A stretch of 64,000 nt of DNA from Druceiella hillmani (GCA_039881145.1 JAYKKI010000014.1:126501-190500), one strand, 5' to 3'. Counted from the stretch's first letter, positions 44,150 through 56,390 are shown. The notes: a model not told the origin generated them from the letters alone. Translations and numbers: made by a program.

Positions 44150-46650
44150 AATTTTGCTAGCATATGATAGATTTTTGTGGAACGCTAAAGCTGCTGTATC
44201 GTCTGCAAAAGTACCTATTGTAGTTCCAGTAGTCAGGGTACAATTCCGAGGTAAATAAAAGATGCCGATTTGGGCTCAGAACACTGCCATTTTGTACTCC
44301 AGCATACTTTCTATGTAGATTTATAATTTCTTCTCCCTGTCTCACAAAGAAGTATTTCTGAGAGGTAAGACTTTAGGGAAATAAAATAGTTGGTTGGTAG
44401 CTGGATTCTTATCTTATGCAACGGACCTTCGTGTCACACGCGATCGAATGCTTGGAATATATCAAAGAATAGCTTGGAATATATCAGTATTTCTTTTTTT
44501 CGAAGCTCCTGTGGATTTCTACTACAAGTCTATGGGCCTGTTCGATGGTATCATTATTTTCTGTGAATCTAAATTGATGGTCAGGAATTATTTGGAATTC
44601 CTTACATACGGAATTCAAGCGTTTTAAAAAGAGGATTTCCATAAGTTTCTATACTATAAACAGTAGACTAATAGGTCGATAAGATGACACGGGTTCAGGC
44701 AGTTTTCGGGGCTTAAGTATCATTAATATCTGGGCCACTTTCCACTGTTGCGGGAAGATGCCTCCTATCAGTACATAATCGAACAGTTTGGTCAAAAATG
44801 TAATTCTACTTCGAAATATATTTCTACTTGTAATGCTACTGTAAAAATGTATTTTTACTTTACAGAACGAACGAAGTAGCATATGTTACGGTAAATCTCG
44901 GGAAGATGAGCAGATAAGACTCTTCGGATGAATACTCTTTATAATGCAAAAATCTACTAGATCAGGGCTTTTCCTTGGGTCTGAAGGCCAGTACGTTGGT
45001 TCACCGCTCAATACTGCAGCTAGCCAAGGGAAATTTACTTAGAACTGCTTGCAGTTGCCTCCCTTTTGGGGTTGATAGTATTGATACCCCATTTGTATTT
45101 TTAGTGTTATAGTCATTGCCTGTTATAAATCTCGGTCCCAGTGTTTCAAAGAATTGTTTATAGTCCTCCTTTTTGACTGCATGTTTTGGAGGAGAGTATA
45201 GTGCGGTGATATTCAATTATCCCCGGCGATTTCTGGAGTTTTATAGGATTCTGCTTCATGGTGTCAGATAGCATTATATACATATATATTATATTACATA
45301 TGATGATTGCAGATCTTTCGTGAGCAGTACCATCGGGGTGCATGGTATAGTAAAACGAGTAATTTGAAAAAATTCTTCTCAGTGAAGTGAGTTTTAGGAA
45401 TGAGTAAGATGTCAATCTTATTTAGTCCCAAGAAGGCTTTAATTTCTTGAACGTATTGTGATAGCCCATAGGCATTCCAAAGGGCTATTTTGAGGAATTC
45501 GAATTTGTTAATTTTATCATGAATTGCATTAGGACGTTAGGAATTAGCGTCATTTGTTGCATTAACTGTTTCAGAGTTTCCATAATTTCTTTCATCTCAT
45601 TACCGTTTGTTTGATGCTGCTTACTATCTGAGGTGTTTTTATTGGCTGATTATGTAAGAGGTGGTTTTTGTGATGCCTGTTTATTTGATTTATTTATATT
45701 ATTATTGTCATTCGTATTGTTAGTGTTTGTCTTACGTGTTTGGCGGTTTTCCCCAAATGTTGACACTGTTTGGTTGTTATTGGTCAGCTTAGACAAACAT
45801 AGACGAACACCTGTCTATGTTTCGACGACATGGGTAGGTACTTGATTTTTTGAAGCTCTTTGTACATAGAGCACCTTTGTAATTTGCAGGGTGGTTCCCA
45901 TCGCATAGGTCACATTTAACAGAGTTAGACCTCTCTTTGCGTTTACAATTGGATGACACATGATTTCCGGTGAATTTTATATATTTTGGTTTCCTGTAGG
46001 AATACTTTTTGGTATGCCCGATACTGTTGGCAATTACTGCACTGTGGCATTTTTTGGTCTTGGTGGTTCAATTATTATTTTATAATGTAGTAAAGTCTCT
46101 ATGTCATATGTGAACTTTTTATTATTGTTTGCTTCAATTAGGCAAAGAATATAGGTAAAGACTTAGAAGTCACTTTGTGTTTCAACCTTTAAGGTCCTAT
46201 CCTGCTTAGACTTGTAAGTATAAAATTCCATTTTCCCCCTCTTGCAATTTTTTTATATTTTCATGTAGTTCAGTACTCTTAGGCTATTTCCTTACTTGTT
46301 CCTCTCTTAGGACGTTAATTAAGTAGTTCCCCTCTGCAATTTCATGTAGAATTTTTAACAATGGTTGGATGTTACTAACTTTGTCCACATACATAGGCGC
46401 AGTTTTAGGATTTTGGTTATTATCGTTTTGAGCCACATTATCGTCTTGAAATTCATTATCGAGTTCTGAGAACATGTTGGAGGTTGCTACAGCAGCTTGG
46501 TTAAACCAGTATGTGTCAAGTTTTTTTGTTTTTGTGCAACATTCTTTCCTGGACTATCTCATTGTCTTTTTCTTACGACTGTAAAATCATCATTTTCACC
46601 TTGCATGGCAGCCATGTCATCTAGGTTAGACAGCAATTGTGATCTTGTCC
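44150..46650 (-). pseudogene. Jockey-clade LINE, ORF1 and ORF2, decayed and 3'-truncated
   Basis: Minus strand from 46650. The ORF1 start-like MAAMQGENDDFTVVRKRQ lies near 46610. A gag-like TAPMYVDKVSNIQPLLKILH block follows at 46420, and zinc-knuckle remains (CDLCDGNHPANYKG-like) near 45900. ORF2 endonuclease follows (ITALYSPPKHAVKKEDYKQF, FITGNDYNTKN, 45210-45110). RT then appears as FPQQWKVAQILMILKPRKLP and SSYRPISLL (44760-44655), AGVQNGSVLSPN near 44290 and TFADDTAAL near 44205. It stops abruptly at about 44150 beside the Tigger element, so the RT thumb, 3' UTR and tail are missing. Frame breaks are frequent. Confidence 0.8.
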
Positions 46651-47960
46651 TATTGACAGTAGAGAAGTAAATCTATCTTTTCAAATTATTTGGTCAGGAT
46701 TTTTTCCATTGAGCTTTGTTGAGATAAAGGATCCGGGTTTTCTGCTCGTTCAATGGTGGTATGCCCGAAAGCTACGTTTGCGTAGGTTCTATTATTTTGA
46801 TTGTTATCTGGGGACTCCATAAATCCAGTGTTCAACTCAGGCTTTCTGTTATTGAGATCGCTACCTATCTTCAATTTAGCACCTAGTCTGTTGGTTTTTC
46901 TAGCCAGAATTTCTTTATAGACCTGGCAACCTTTTTAATTGACAGGATGGTCGCACAAACATAAAGCACACTTAGCAGGAGTGCTTCAGTTTTTTTTGGG
47001 CAGTCTGATGTTTTATGCTATTCGCTGTACTTGACACATCTGTATGGTCTCGTACAATTGTTTTTTGAGTGGCCGTACTGCTGGCATCTTGACACTAGAC
47101 TATAGTTTTGGATTTCCCGGGGGTCTTCTATTTTGATTTATTGATAATACATGTATTGGATATCTTTAACAATTTTATTGCAGGGACCTGGTTCTAAGTT
47201 TATGAAGTAAGTTCATCGTGTCATAAGTCAATTATTTTTCCTCTGATTTTATTCCCTGTTTTTTTCAATTCAATAGGTTTTTTATTACAATTCTGTAGCA
47301 TTTCGAATCTTTCTTATGAATGTGTGCCCGATCAGGCCCTTTTGTCTGGTGAGGTTCACTACTTTTTTGTGGTACTCAGTCTCATTCATCATAACACGTA
47401 GCAAGTTTTTATTTACTATTTTGAATGTAAAGTTTGAGGGGCTGATGACAGTTTCAATTAATTTGGAGAGATCATTTACATCATCTATTCCATATAGCAT
47501 GATGGGTGGTAGTTTATTGGGGAGTTTAGGTATGAAAAAGGAAAAATTTTAAATCTATTTTGTGTTTTGGTAGTCAGGGCCAGAAGGGAGGGTGAATTTG
47601 TTCTAGATTAGGTGATTGTTCCTCTGTTGGTGATGGTGACTTGGTTCATAAGTTAAGAAGTTCCATGGAAAGAATTAGATCTTGGTCTAGATTCCAATAA
47701 GGCTTTGTGGAACACTTGTTGATGGTAAACTTCGGTTTCCTTGTCCTAGAGGTGGATTTTGATTTTGGTGTGAATTTTCGCTCATTTTGATTCCCACAAG
47801 TAGGGTCAATAAATGGTTACTCACTCACACCCATCCCTGTGAGAAGGCTCTATATGCTCGAAGGTTGCCTGGTAACATCGAGATTGACGTTAGAGACTAG
47901 TTTCCCTCTAGCCACCTAATGGTATCCTTTTGGCACATTCCTGTTGTAGGATAGAAGTAA
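46651..47960 (-). pseudogene. Second LINE ORF1 (gag-like), decayed, with 5' leader
   Basis: Minus strand: IMLYGIDDVNDLSKLIETVI, FTFKIVNKNLLRVMMNETEY and GLIGHTFIRK at 47500-47300, followed by three zinc knuckles near 47080-46920 (CQQYGHSKNNC, CVKYSE-HKTSDC, CALCLCDHPVN-KGC), then a polar tail NNRKPELNTGFMESPDNNQN to about 46690. Another ORF1 begins directly after it (46650 down), so two related elements, or a duplicated ORF1, lie head to tail. Leader-like sequence to about 47960 contains a doubled CGGGTGTATAAGTCACTT. Confidence 0.7.
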
Positions 47961-48299
47961 TTTTTGATAGAGGTGTATTCCTCTTGGCCCAGACAATGAA
48001 GTCAAGACCACCGTTTCCACGAGTATACGGGTGTATAAGTCACTTTTCCACGGGTGTATAAGTCACTTACTTCTTCCACGCAGCAGAGTTTTTAGTCCTG
48101 CTGATTTAAGTTACTTTACTGCCGCCTGATACTCGGCGTTGTTGCTCTTTTAGCACCACCCGGGGGACACGTGTAGGGTAGGCCTAGGAAGAGGTGGTAA
48201 ATCCTATGGACGTGAGCAACAAATCCCCCAATGCAAACATGTCACAAATTTAATCCATGTAGCCTGCTGAACCAACTCACCAGAGCTAAATAAGTCTCA

Positions 48300-49360
48300 A
48301 AACCTGTATTTCCAACTTCTCAATATAAGACTTAAAGTGGAAGAAAAGCGTCTCTTAAGATGGGTATGGCACTTAACTCGACACCCCTCAGACAAAAGGA
48401 AGTTCAATCGTGCCACAAAAAACTGAGAGCTTTGCTCCGGGACACTGCAGACAATAAGATGCAACAAACTATTACTATGTTGTCTGTTTCAGGTCAGGGT
48501 GACCCCTATTTGTGCATAACCTCGAAAATCCTAGACAAGTCCCAAGAGCATAGTCCCCCTATTAGATCACAATCCATCTTAACAAGAATGAACAGTGAAA
48601 CGGCTGAGATCTTTGCATCTCATCTGGCCAGTGTCTTCAAACCAAATGAGATCGACACCATCCTAAGCTATGATCTCCAAATGTTGAAATTGCCAAAGAA
48701 ATAAAATCACTAAACCCAAAGAAAGCCCCTAGATTTGACTTGATCAGTCCTAAAGTTCTAAAGGAGTTACCAAGAAAGGCCTTTCTTTCCTTTTAGGAAA
48801 GAAAGCCTTTTCTAGCTTGCCTATTCAACGTAGTATTCAGAACGGAATGTGTGCCTGCTCTATGGAAGATCTCCCAGATAATCCTAATTCATAAGCCTGG
48901 TAAACCTGCACATGAAGATTCATTGTATCGACCTATTAGCCTTATGCCTGTGTGGCTTCAAAAGTCTCATTCTACAATTGAACAAGCTCACCATACACGG
49001 ATCTGTTGGGTCGTAACTCTGTACTATCGGTGGACAATAAACTACTATTACACAGCTCACTCCTCAAGCCTTTATGGACTAAAGGCATTCAGCTGTGGGG
49101 CGTGGCCAGTAATAGCAACATAATGTGTCTTCAAAGAACTCAAAACCAATTCTGAGAAAAATACTCAGTGCATGTTGGTTCACATAAAATGTGAAATTCA
49201 CGAATTCCACAACATTCCCACCATTCTTGAGGAGATTAACAGATTCAGGAAAAGATATGCAGAACGGCTCATTACCCATTCAAACCCTCTAGCTACTGAA
49301 TTGCTGGACAATACTAAATTTATTAACAGGCTCAAAACAAGCCAAGTACTCTAAGTAGCA
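48300..49360 (+). pseudogene. LINE fragment on the opposite strand, internally deleted
   Basis: Plus strand, so facing the two LINEs on its left. The RT N-terminal linker NSTPLRQKEVQSCHKKLRAL, SETAEIFASHLASVFKPNEI lies at 48360-48660, then PALWKISQIILIHKPGKPAH and SLYRPISLMPV at 48851-48950, HSTIEQAH near 48970. A large internal deletion jumps to NKLLLYTALLKPLWT-like and GIQLWGVASNSNIMCLQRTQ (49035-49145, frame changed twice) and NPLATELLDNTKFINRLKTS before the stop at 49354. The palm with the YADD box is missing, so no RT activity is possible. Confidence 0.8.
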
Positions 49361-49603
49361 GTAGCAGTGGCAGTGGCCTCTTCACTCTAAACGCCAAATT
49401 TCTCACCCAACAAAACTGATAATAGTCCAAGGGGGCGCATGGCAGTTACATAACAAAAGAAAAGAAATCATGATCTCTATTTCAATTGAACTGCCCAATG
49501 GATAGCATGAAAAACAGCCGCTCACCATGACAGCATTATCTCCATGTTTTATTGTATTTGTTATGAATCTAAACCTATGCTTGGCTTTTTATGTACTTTG
49601 ATA

Positions 49604-49643
49604 AGATGAGGTGTCTTATTATTAATAATAAGACACCTCATCT
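49604..49643. repeat. Perfect 40-bp palindrome
   Basis: AGATGAGGTGTCTTATTATT at 49604-49623 is followed without spacer by its exact reverse complement. As a transcript it would fold on itself completely. It lies about 280 bases before exon G. Confidence 0.92.
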
Positions 49644-49922
49644 TTAATGCAAAGGATAAATATAAACTTCAAAAATTGCCAAATGTCACTGAAATCAATT
49701 TGCTTTTCAGCCCCAGACGTGAATGTGAGGTATGATTATTTCAGGTGTTCCAAATATTAACCAATAACTTAAACGGAAATGGTAATCTATATCCATACGT
49801 CAAAAAATGAAATGATACACTTTACGACATCTGTCTTTAGATGCTAAGGTTTATTTTATTTTTACACAAATTTAAACATATTAATAACACTTTCTCTAAA
49901 GGAAATTATTATTTATTGACAG

Positions 49923-50826
49923 GGCGTCTTCGATATATGGCAGTAGCACTAGCATGTTCGGACCGGGATGTGGCCCACCACCACACATGGCTATGTACCA
50001 TCGTTCACGACATCCAGCTGATGGCACACCCCCTCCAGGTTCTCGTGCACCTTATCCAGGTCCCTACTATTCTCCCCTTCAGATGTATCCCCAACGCTTC
50101 CCTCCCTCTGTACAAAGGCCAGGCCGCCCCCAATCTAATGCGGAAACGGCTCCTGTAGAAGAACCTCCTAAAGTCAAGGTAGAAATTAAATCAGAACCCG
50201 AATTTTCGGGGACGTCTCCACCGCCAGAAGAGACAGTGACTCCCCGACCGACACCCGTGCCAACAGTGACAGACACACCGAGGCTAAAGGTCAAACACAC
50301 GGAGAGTAAGGAGCGACCACCGGCACGCGCTCGGCTCACAGCAGCCACTCGATACCCACATGGTCCCTATGCTCCTCAATATGTGCCGTTTGGACCATAC
50401 GCTCCACCAGCATCAACCTCTGAAACATTTTCACCATCACACGTTCCACAGCTTTCAAGGACCGCTGTGGAGCCAGTTTCTGTTTCATCTAACCAGAATG
50501 TTGCTCGTTCGACCACCGTTGTCACACATGGAACATCATTACAATCGACATCGTCAACGACTGTCACCGCTCTACCTGGACTCGTTAGAAATCCCAACAA
50601 ATCAGATGCATCTCGATTGAAAGAATCACTAGTTCCAATGGTGCGTTCACCACAACCTCCCACTGATGATCGACAGGTCCGGTCATGCGATGCAGAGCAG
50701 GACATACGTTCCCCTTCCGTTATCTCTCCATCGACAGTTCCAGGACCGACTGAAGAAGAAAACGGTGTCTTTGGTGGACTTGTGAGTTACTTCTCGAGTC
50801 AACATGCGGATGATATAGATGGTTGA
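49923..50826 (+). CDS. Host gene, last exon G: Pro/Ser/Thr-rich C-terminus
   Basis: The acceptor TTTATTGACAG ends at 49922. G completes Arg, then ASSIYGSSTSMFGPGCGPPP and HMAMYHRSRHPADGTPPPG. About 300 residues to TGA 50824-50826. The middle has PKVKVEIKSEPEFSGTSPPP, holding two SUMO-type sites (KVE and KSE after a hydrophobic residue) and many Pro-directed Ser/Thr. Tyr/Pro repeats follow (PHGPYAPQYVPFGPYAPP). The chain ends EENGVFGGLVSYFSSQHADD, IDG: a hydrophobic/aromatic patch before an acidic tail that looks like a short conserved binding motif. The G+C content is far above the intron. The first Met here (49954) is not the start; the exon is open upstream through the acceptor. Confidence 0.88.
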
Positions 50827-52305
50827 AAGATTACAATAATTAATAGCACTAATAAATTTTGCTCGGTCAGCATTGTGATTTCATCATAGAGATGCTCAAT
50901 GGTTCAATAGGTTTCGGAAAGGTGTTATTGAAGTGAAGACTTATTATAAAAAGTGGTGCATAGTGAAGGTTTTTATTGTTACAATGACGCAGACATGGTG
51001 TAGCTTATAGAGTTAGTTTTTGTAATTTTGTAAGGTTGCAATGTTTTCGATATCTGTTGTTATCTCTGATTTGGTGTGTATATAAACATCACCATGTTTT
51101 GAAGCTTTAGCTCAAATTTGAACTAATTTGGTCATGATTATTAAATTCAAAACTTCGGAACCTGTGCTTCAAGATACTTTAATATTTCTTAATATTTCAA
51201 GATACTTTCACGATACAATATGTGCATTTGTGGTTTTCTGACATTTTATAAAGAACTGTCATATCACAAGTAACTGCGTAAAATGCCATTTGCGCCGTCT
51301 GGTGGTAAATCAATAAATACTTGATTGGTATAATGTCATTTTTCTTGTATAATACCTAAGTATGGTTAGTTATATTGTAAAAGACATGCTAGTACATAGG
51401 TGCTTGTGGTAAAAGTCAAAAGATCCAGAACCACCAATATCTTCTCGAACACCAATGTACACAATGGAAAGTAGACAAACAAGAATTATGATGTAACCAA
51501 CAATTTTTAGTTTTATCACGTAAGGCGCTTTGATGTTTATTAGTGATGTCTATGTTTCTTGCACAGTCCGTTACCTGTACGCTTCAATTAAAATGATGAA
51601 AATAGCTCCACTGAAGTTCCAATGAATAATGTTATAAATTGAATTGTATAACTTCTCATTGTCATCCATTAGGGAGAAATAGGCAGAGACGGAGCCTCTT
51701 CCACTAAGCAGTAACAGACAGAGACAGAAGCCTTTCTGTACCAAGTCAATGAAGACCACCAGCTCTCTGTCATAATAATTGTGTGTAAGATACTTTAGGA
51801 ATAATTTTGTCAAAAACACATTTTTATTTTAGTTCAATCTAAATTACTCTGTTACTAAGAAGGAAATAATTTAATGTATTACCTTCTATAAAACTTTATG
51901 TGAAGTATTTATTGATGTATGATAAACTGAAATCTATTTTCTAGACTAGAATGTGGAAATAGTACACATATCTCTTTAGAGTAACTACAGCTAAGAAGAA
52001 AACACGCCTTAGGTGTGTGCCATTTACTGATGTGGCTAATGCAATAGAACAACTCTATTCAATATGTAGTTTGAGAAATTCGATAAATTGCAATCTTTTT
52101 CTATGTATAATGTAGATGTAGAAAATTGTATTATAGAATCTTAGTTTTTAATAGTTATTATATAGGAAATTAATAAGTTGAATATCTATTAACTTATCTA
52201 TAAATGAATTGTATAACAGGTACTTAATATTAATAATTGAATTATATTATTGACTCACTCATATTAAGTGTAATTTATCTGAAAATCCAATAAATAAAAT
52301 ATATA
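50827..52305 (+). other. Probable 3' UTR of the host gene
   Basis: After the TGA no coding frame follows. Candidate AATAAA signals lie at 50851-50856, 51312-51317 and a doubled one at 52289-52298. The last, followed by AT-rich sequence, is my preferred end. Transcript ends cannot be fixed from sequence alone. Confidence 0.45.
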
Positions 52306-55075
52306 CTTCATGCGTTTTTAATTTTGATTAAATGAGAAAATGCAGGATTACTTTGTTAAACTTAGAAAAATAGTGTTTTAATACCTCGTATATTACTAAT
52401 AATTGTTCATGATCCGAAGTAAGTTTAGAAGAAAGAACATCCATGATCCATCAGAAATTAAGTTCTGAACAAAGAACATTCTTGATCAGAATTAAGTTCA
52501 GAGCAATGATTAGAACAAAGGATATCCAATAAAAGATTTTTCAGTTCTATCTACTTTGAGAATTTATATGGATAGTGTTGTTGCTATCATGTGTTGTGTC
52601 GATCACGAGGCTTCCAGTCTTAAAGCAACGGTGTATTGTGGGATCCCAGGCTCAATTCCTGGTTGTTCGTTGAGCAGGGCTGGACTGATATATTGGTTGG
52701 CTGTAAGAGATTGCGTAGCAATAAATCTGCCATATGTGTCAATTGTGGAGATTAAAAGTATATAACTACTTAAATGATACTTTAAAAGAAAATGTATGAT
52801 ATCATAACACCAACATATTGGCAAATGAGATTGATTCCAGTTGAAAATATTCACTGGAATAATCATATTTCATGAATAACTTGATGGGCAATGTCGGTAG
52901 ATTAGTGAGAAATAACTAAAATTGTGTTAAGAAAATTGAAAGATTGTTTAAGTTGGAATGCATTTAACTTCACTAATAAAACTTACATTAAAAAAAAAGT
53001 TAGTTTGTGTAATAATCGTTAGTTTGTGTAATTGTGAAATTGATCGATAATAATTAATGATTTTTATATGACGAAGCCAAACTTTGATATTTTTGGTGTA
53101 TTATTGAACTAGATGAACCATGAACATTTGATACTAATCAAAAAATACTATTGATGACTATAAAGCAAATCAAGTTAATTCCTTATGGAATTATTCCCTT
53201 TGTCATTACTTTATAAGCTTCGATGCAATCCGGAGTTGTTCAAGCTACAGTTCAACTAAACTGATTTTAAGCTGAAACTGTATATTTTTTAAAAAAACTA
53301 GTTTCGGTCCTAATGTAAATCATTTTTTTTATTTTAAATTTAATCTTATATATTTAAAATTTACATTGTAGTTTAAAATTCCAAGGACCCAACCACAAAT
53401 TTACGCAGATCACCCTAGGCCCCAATATATGGAGCAAAACTGAAACTAGTATTCGCCAATATTTCAAATGACAAAGAAAAATATTATTTTTTTTTTTAGT
53501 AATATTTTTTAAACAATATTGGATCTATATTAGTCCATTTGCGTCTATTGTTGCAAAGGGTAAATGGTAAAAATGTATTATTACTAAACTAAACCAATAA
53601 ACAAACTAAACTAACTACTAAATTATGCGTTAGATTCTGTGAACTATCTCATTTCCGTAAGATAATACGCCTTACAAGGTGTTGCAATATACAAGTGTCC
53701 CAAAAAGCACACAAATAAAGAATACAATGGCCTATTCAAAACACCACTGTTTGTTCAGCGATAGTTAATAGTTTCGTAGTTATAATTTTTTATGTGTATT
53801 CATAGAAGCAATTAGTCAAATTCATAGAAGGCAAAATAATTCTTTGTGACATGAACGATTGTGATGAAAACTTGATTTTTTTTAATCTACTAGTTGACTA
53901 ACTATCATATTCGGAATAAAAACATTTACTTACATACTTAACATGCTGTCAAAAAATGAACAGAAACCTGAGATATTCTAAACACTAGATTTTTAATGTC
54001 GTTTTTAAAAAGTTCACATAGACTGAGGTGAACAAATTTAGGATATGCAGCCACAGACATGTTCAAGATGATTCGAATATGAGCAACATGGCCGTATTGG
54101 TGTGGGCAACACCATAAAAGAAATGTTTCCCTCTCACTATACAAAAAACCTCATAAACTGACAGCAACTATAACAAAAAAACCTCATAAACTGACAAAGC
54201 CGATTTTGCATTTAACATCAATAAAAAGAAAAATTTGTAAACCCGCCAATAGAGAACTGAGTTCAGTGTAGTGCATGTTAAGAATGGCGCCACGAAAACT
54301 GCGCTGATATAAGAGGTAACAATGGACTACACACTTGTGATTTATGTGCCAATAACTGATTTATGTGATGTCTGATCTTATAATTAGGATATTGTTTAGT
54401 CTTATGTATGATTATAAACATGTTATTATGAGAGTTTTCTATTTTTATGATTGACAAATGTTAGAGCCGATTAGCCCTAAGATTTGGGACAAATCAGATA
54501 ATTCTCGACTTTCCGTTTTTTTGTTTAAAGAAAAAAGATTTAGATCAAGCTTGTGCAACATAAAGTAGAATAAAGACTGATTACCGTTCAATAATATAAT
54601 GTTAATAAATAGGTTTCTTTGACAAAGTTTTATTTCTTCACCACAAAGTCAAATTAATCTGATTCTCCTCGGTCTACCTTATCTTTTTTCCAGAACATAT
54701 TTAAACAACCTTCTTACTTCATCAGCTTTTGGCTGAGAAATTTTACTTCGCCAACTGTTGAATAAGGGGAAAAAGTAAATGAAAGTAGTTCATTTTAAAT
54801 ATTAGTTAATTGCGCCATTTTTGATTTATTGGTATTTTTAATTAATTATTCTATATCTGTTGCTCGAGTTCTCTAAAATTTTTTTTAAAAGAAGTCTAAT
54901 TTTCTGTTGCTTTGAAAAATAGCATTTCGGAAGTTTAAAATTTTACAATTGATGGACCAAAACTTTCCACCACAACTTTTAAAATAATCGATAAGTTAGA
55001 TAAAATATAATAATATTTTTAAAAACATTTGTAGAATATTATGTTGAATTAATAACACTAATTTTAAACAATAAT
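52306..55075. other. Downstream region, largely featureless
   Basis: AT-rich, with only the SINE-like T-arm near 52646 and short duplications (AAAAACCTCATAAACTGACA at 54145 and 54178). The minus frame at 53938-54144 shows no recognisable family. Confidence 0.45.
52600..52700 (+). repeat. tRNA-derived SINE-like fragment
   Basis: 52646-52662 forms a tRNA T-arm: stem CCAGG/CCTGG around the 7-base loop CTCAATT, close to the Pol III B box. Upstream GGTGTATTGTGGGATC sits where a variable arm would be. The opposite strand reads PGIEPG..., commonly produced by SINE B boxes. No clear A box or tail seen. Confidence 0.4.
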
Positions 55076-55129
55076 GTTGCTTTATTTTTAAATAATAATG
55101 GCCATATTATTATTTAAAAATAAAGCAAC
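55076..55129. repeat. Near-perfect 24-bp-arm hairpin
   Basis: GTTGCTTTATTTTTAAATAA plus TAAT at 55076-55099 is repeated exactly in reverse complement at 55106-55129, around the spacer GGCCAT. Confidence 0.92.
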
Positions 55130-55279
55130 TTATTTAATACAGACAAAACTTTATTTATACAGAACAAGGAAATCTGATAGCCAAAAAACATCGAAAGGCA
55201 CAGTTCGGGTCGCGCCGTAATTTTTCGTTGGAACGTCGGGATAAAATCATAAAAGTATTAATATGTATATTTACTTACT

Positions 55280-55995
55280 AATCTCTCTGGAATCTGCGTT
55301 CGCTTACACTTGGGTTTGCGAAGCCCAATAGATTATCTACAGTGCGTTTTTCAACGGGAGTCCAGCAGAGCTTGTAAAACATCGAGCATCGATTGCACGT
55401 ACTGTTTCATTTTCAATAATAACATAATAGTCTACCGTAGCACCCTCCATTAACATACGCGAATTGATGCCCGATGTGACAACACGACGATATTTCGTAA
55501 TCGCAATACATCGAGTATGTATTCCGATTACCAAATATAAGCGGACCCTATCACGTAGCCATAGATCTCTGTATTATTACTCTCTTCTGTATTGCTTTCC
55601 AACGATGCCTGCATACGATCTGTGGATATATGGACTGTAGCTGGAAGCTGTATGCCAACTACGTAATCGCTTTGCGTCATTTTTCATTTTCTTTTCAACG
55701 GTGTTGTAGCTCCCGCGTTTGCTCGGCCCTGGACTTTTAATGATTCTTGGATTCCTTTTGACGGGAGCTTTCTTCTGATTCGCATTTTCTATCATTCCGA
55801 ACATATTTACGATTCATATAGCCCAATGAGCCAGCTGCGTAATCGCTTCGCATCATTGTTTCGTTTCTTTTCCACGCTGTCGTAGCTCTCGTACTTGCTC
55901 GGCCTTCGACTTTTTAAGTTTTTTGGATTCCTTTTGACGCTAGCTTTCCTATAATTTGTGTTTTTTTTTATAATAACGACCATATATATTTACGA
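55280..55995 (-). other. Unclassified coding-like region with ~174-bp tandem duplication
   Basis: GC-richer than its surroundings. On the minus strand two related units start near 55990 and 55820. Each reads KRNPK/RN-like, then S(R/G)PSK-(Y/G)SY(D/N), (S/T)VEKK--NDAKRLRSW. After them the chain continues LWLRDRVRLYLVIGIHTRCI, AITKYRRVVTSGINSRMLME and GATVDYYVIIENETVRAIDA (55540-55370), then after a shift TPVEKRTVDNLLGFANPSVS and ERRFQRD before a strong donor-like GTAAGT at about 55279-55274. It looks like former or present coding sequence, host or transposon, but I do not recognise it. Stops and shifts argue for a relic. Confidence 0.4.
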
Positions 55996-56238
55996 TTCGT
56001 ACGAGATGACATCTTTAATTTTTATTAAGTTTCCATTTTATACTGATTATTATATTCCAGCGAATATTTTATTGCCTGCCTTTGCCTAACAATAATGCGC
56101 ATGCTCCTATACTAGTCCGATGATGTCACATGCAAACATCAAACACGGACAGACATGCTCTATCCCTTGTGGGTTCAACCATTGTTAACGCATTATTAGT
56201 CTCGTAGTTGTTAGCGATTGAAATCTGTATATATTTGT
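55996..56238. other. Short spacer, nothing recognised
   Basis: Contains GCGCATGCTCCTATACTAGTCC and similar non-repetitive sequence. No call possible. Confidence 0.4.
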
Positions 56239-56247
56239 GTGTGTATA

Positions 56248-56293
<46 letters not shown>

Positions 56294-56297
56294 TATT

Positions 56298-56387
<90 letters not shown>

Positions 56388-56390
56388 TAT
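56239..56390. repeat. (TA)n microsatellite, ~150 bp
   Basis: The longest TA tract in the window. Tyr-Ile frames over it are artefacts. Confidence 0.97.

Noticed and set aside
53938..54144. 68-codon minus frame (GHVAHIRIILNMSVAAYPKF)
   Set aside because: Looks protein-like but no family recognised and isolated; insufficient support.
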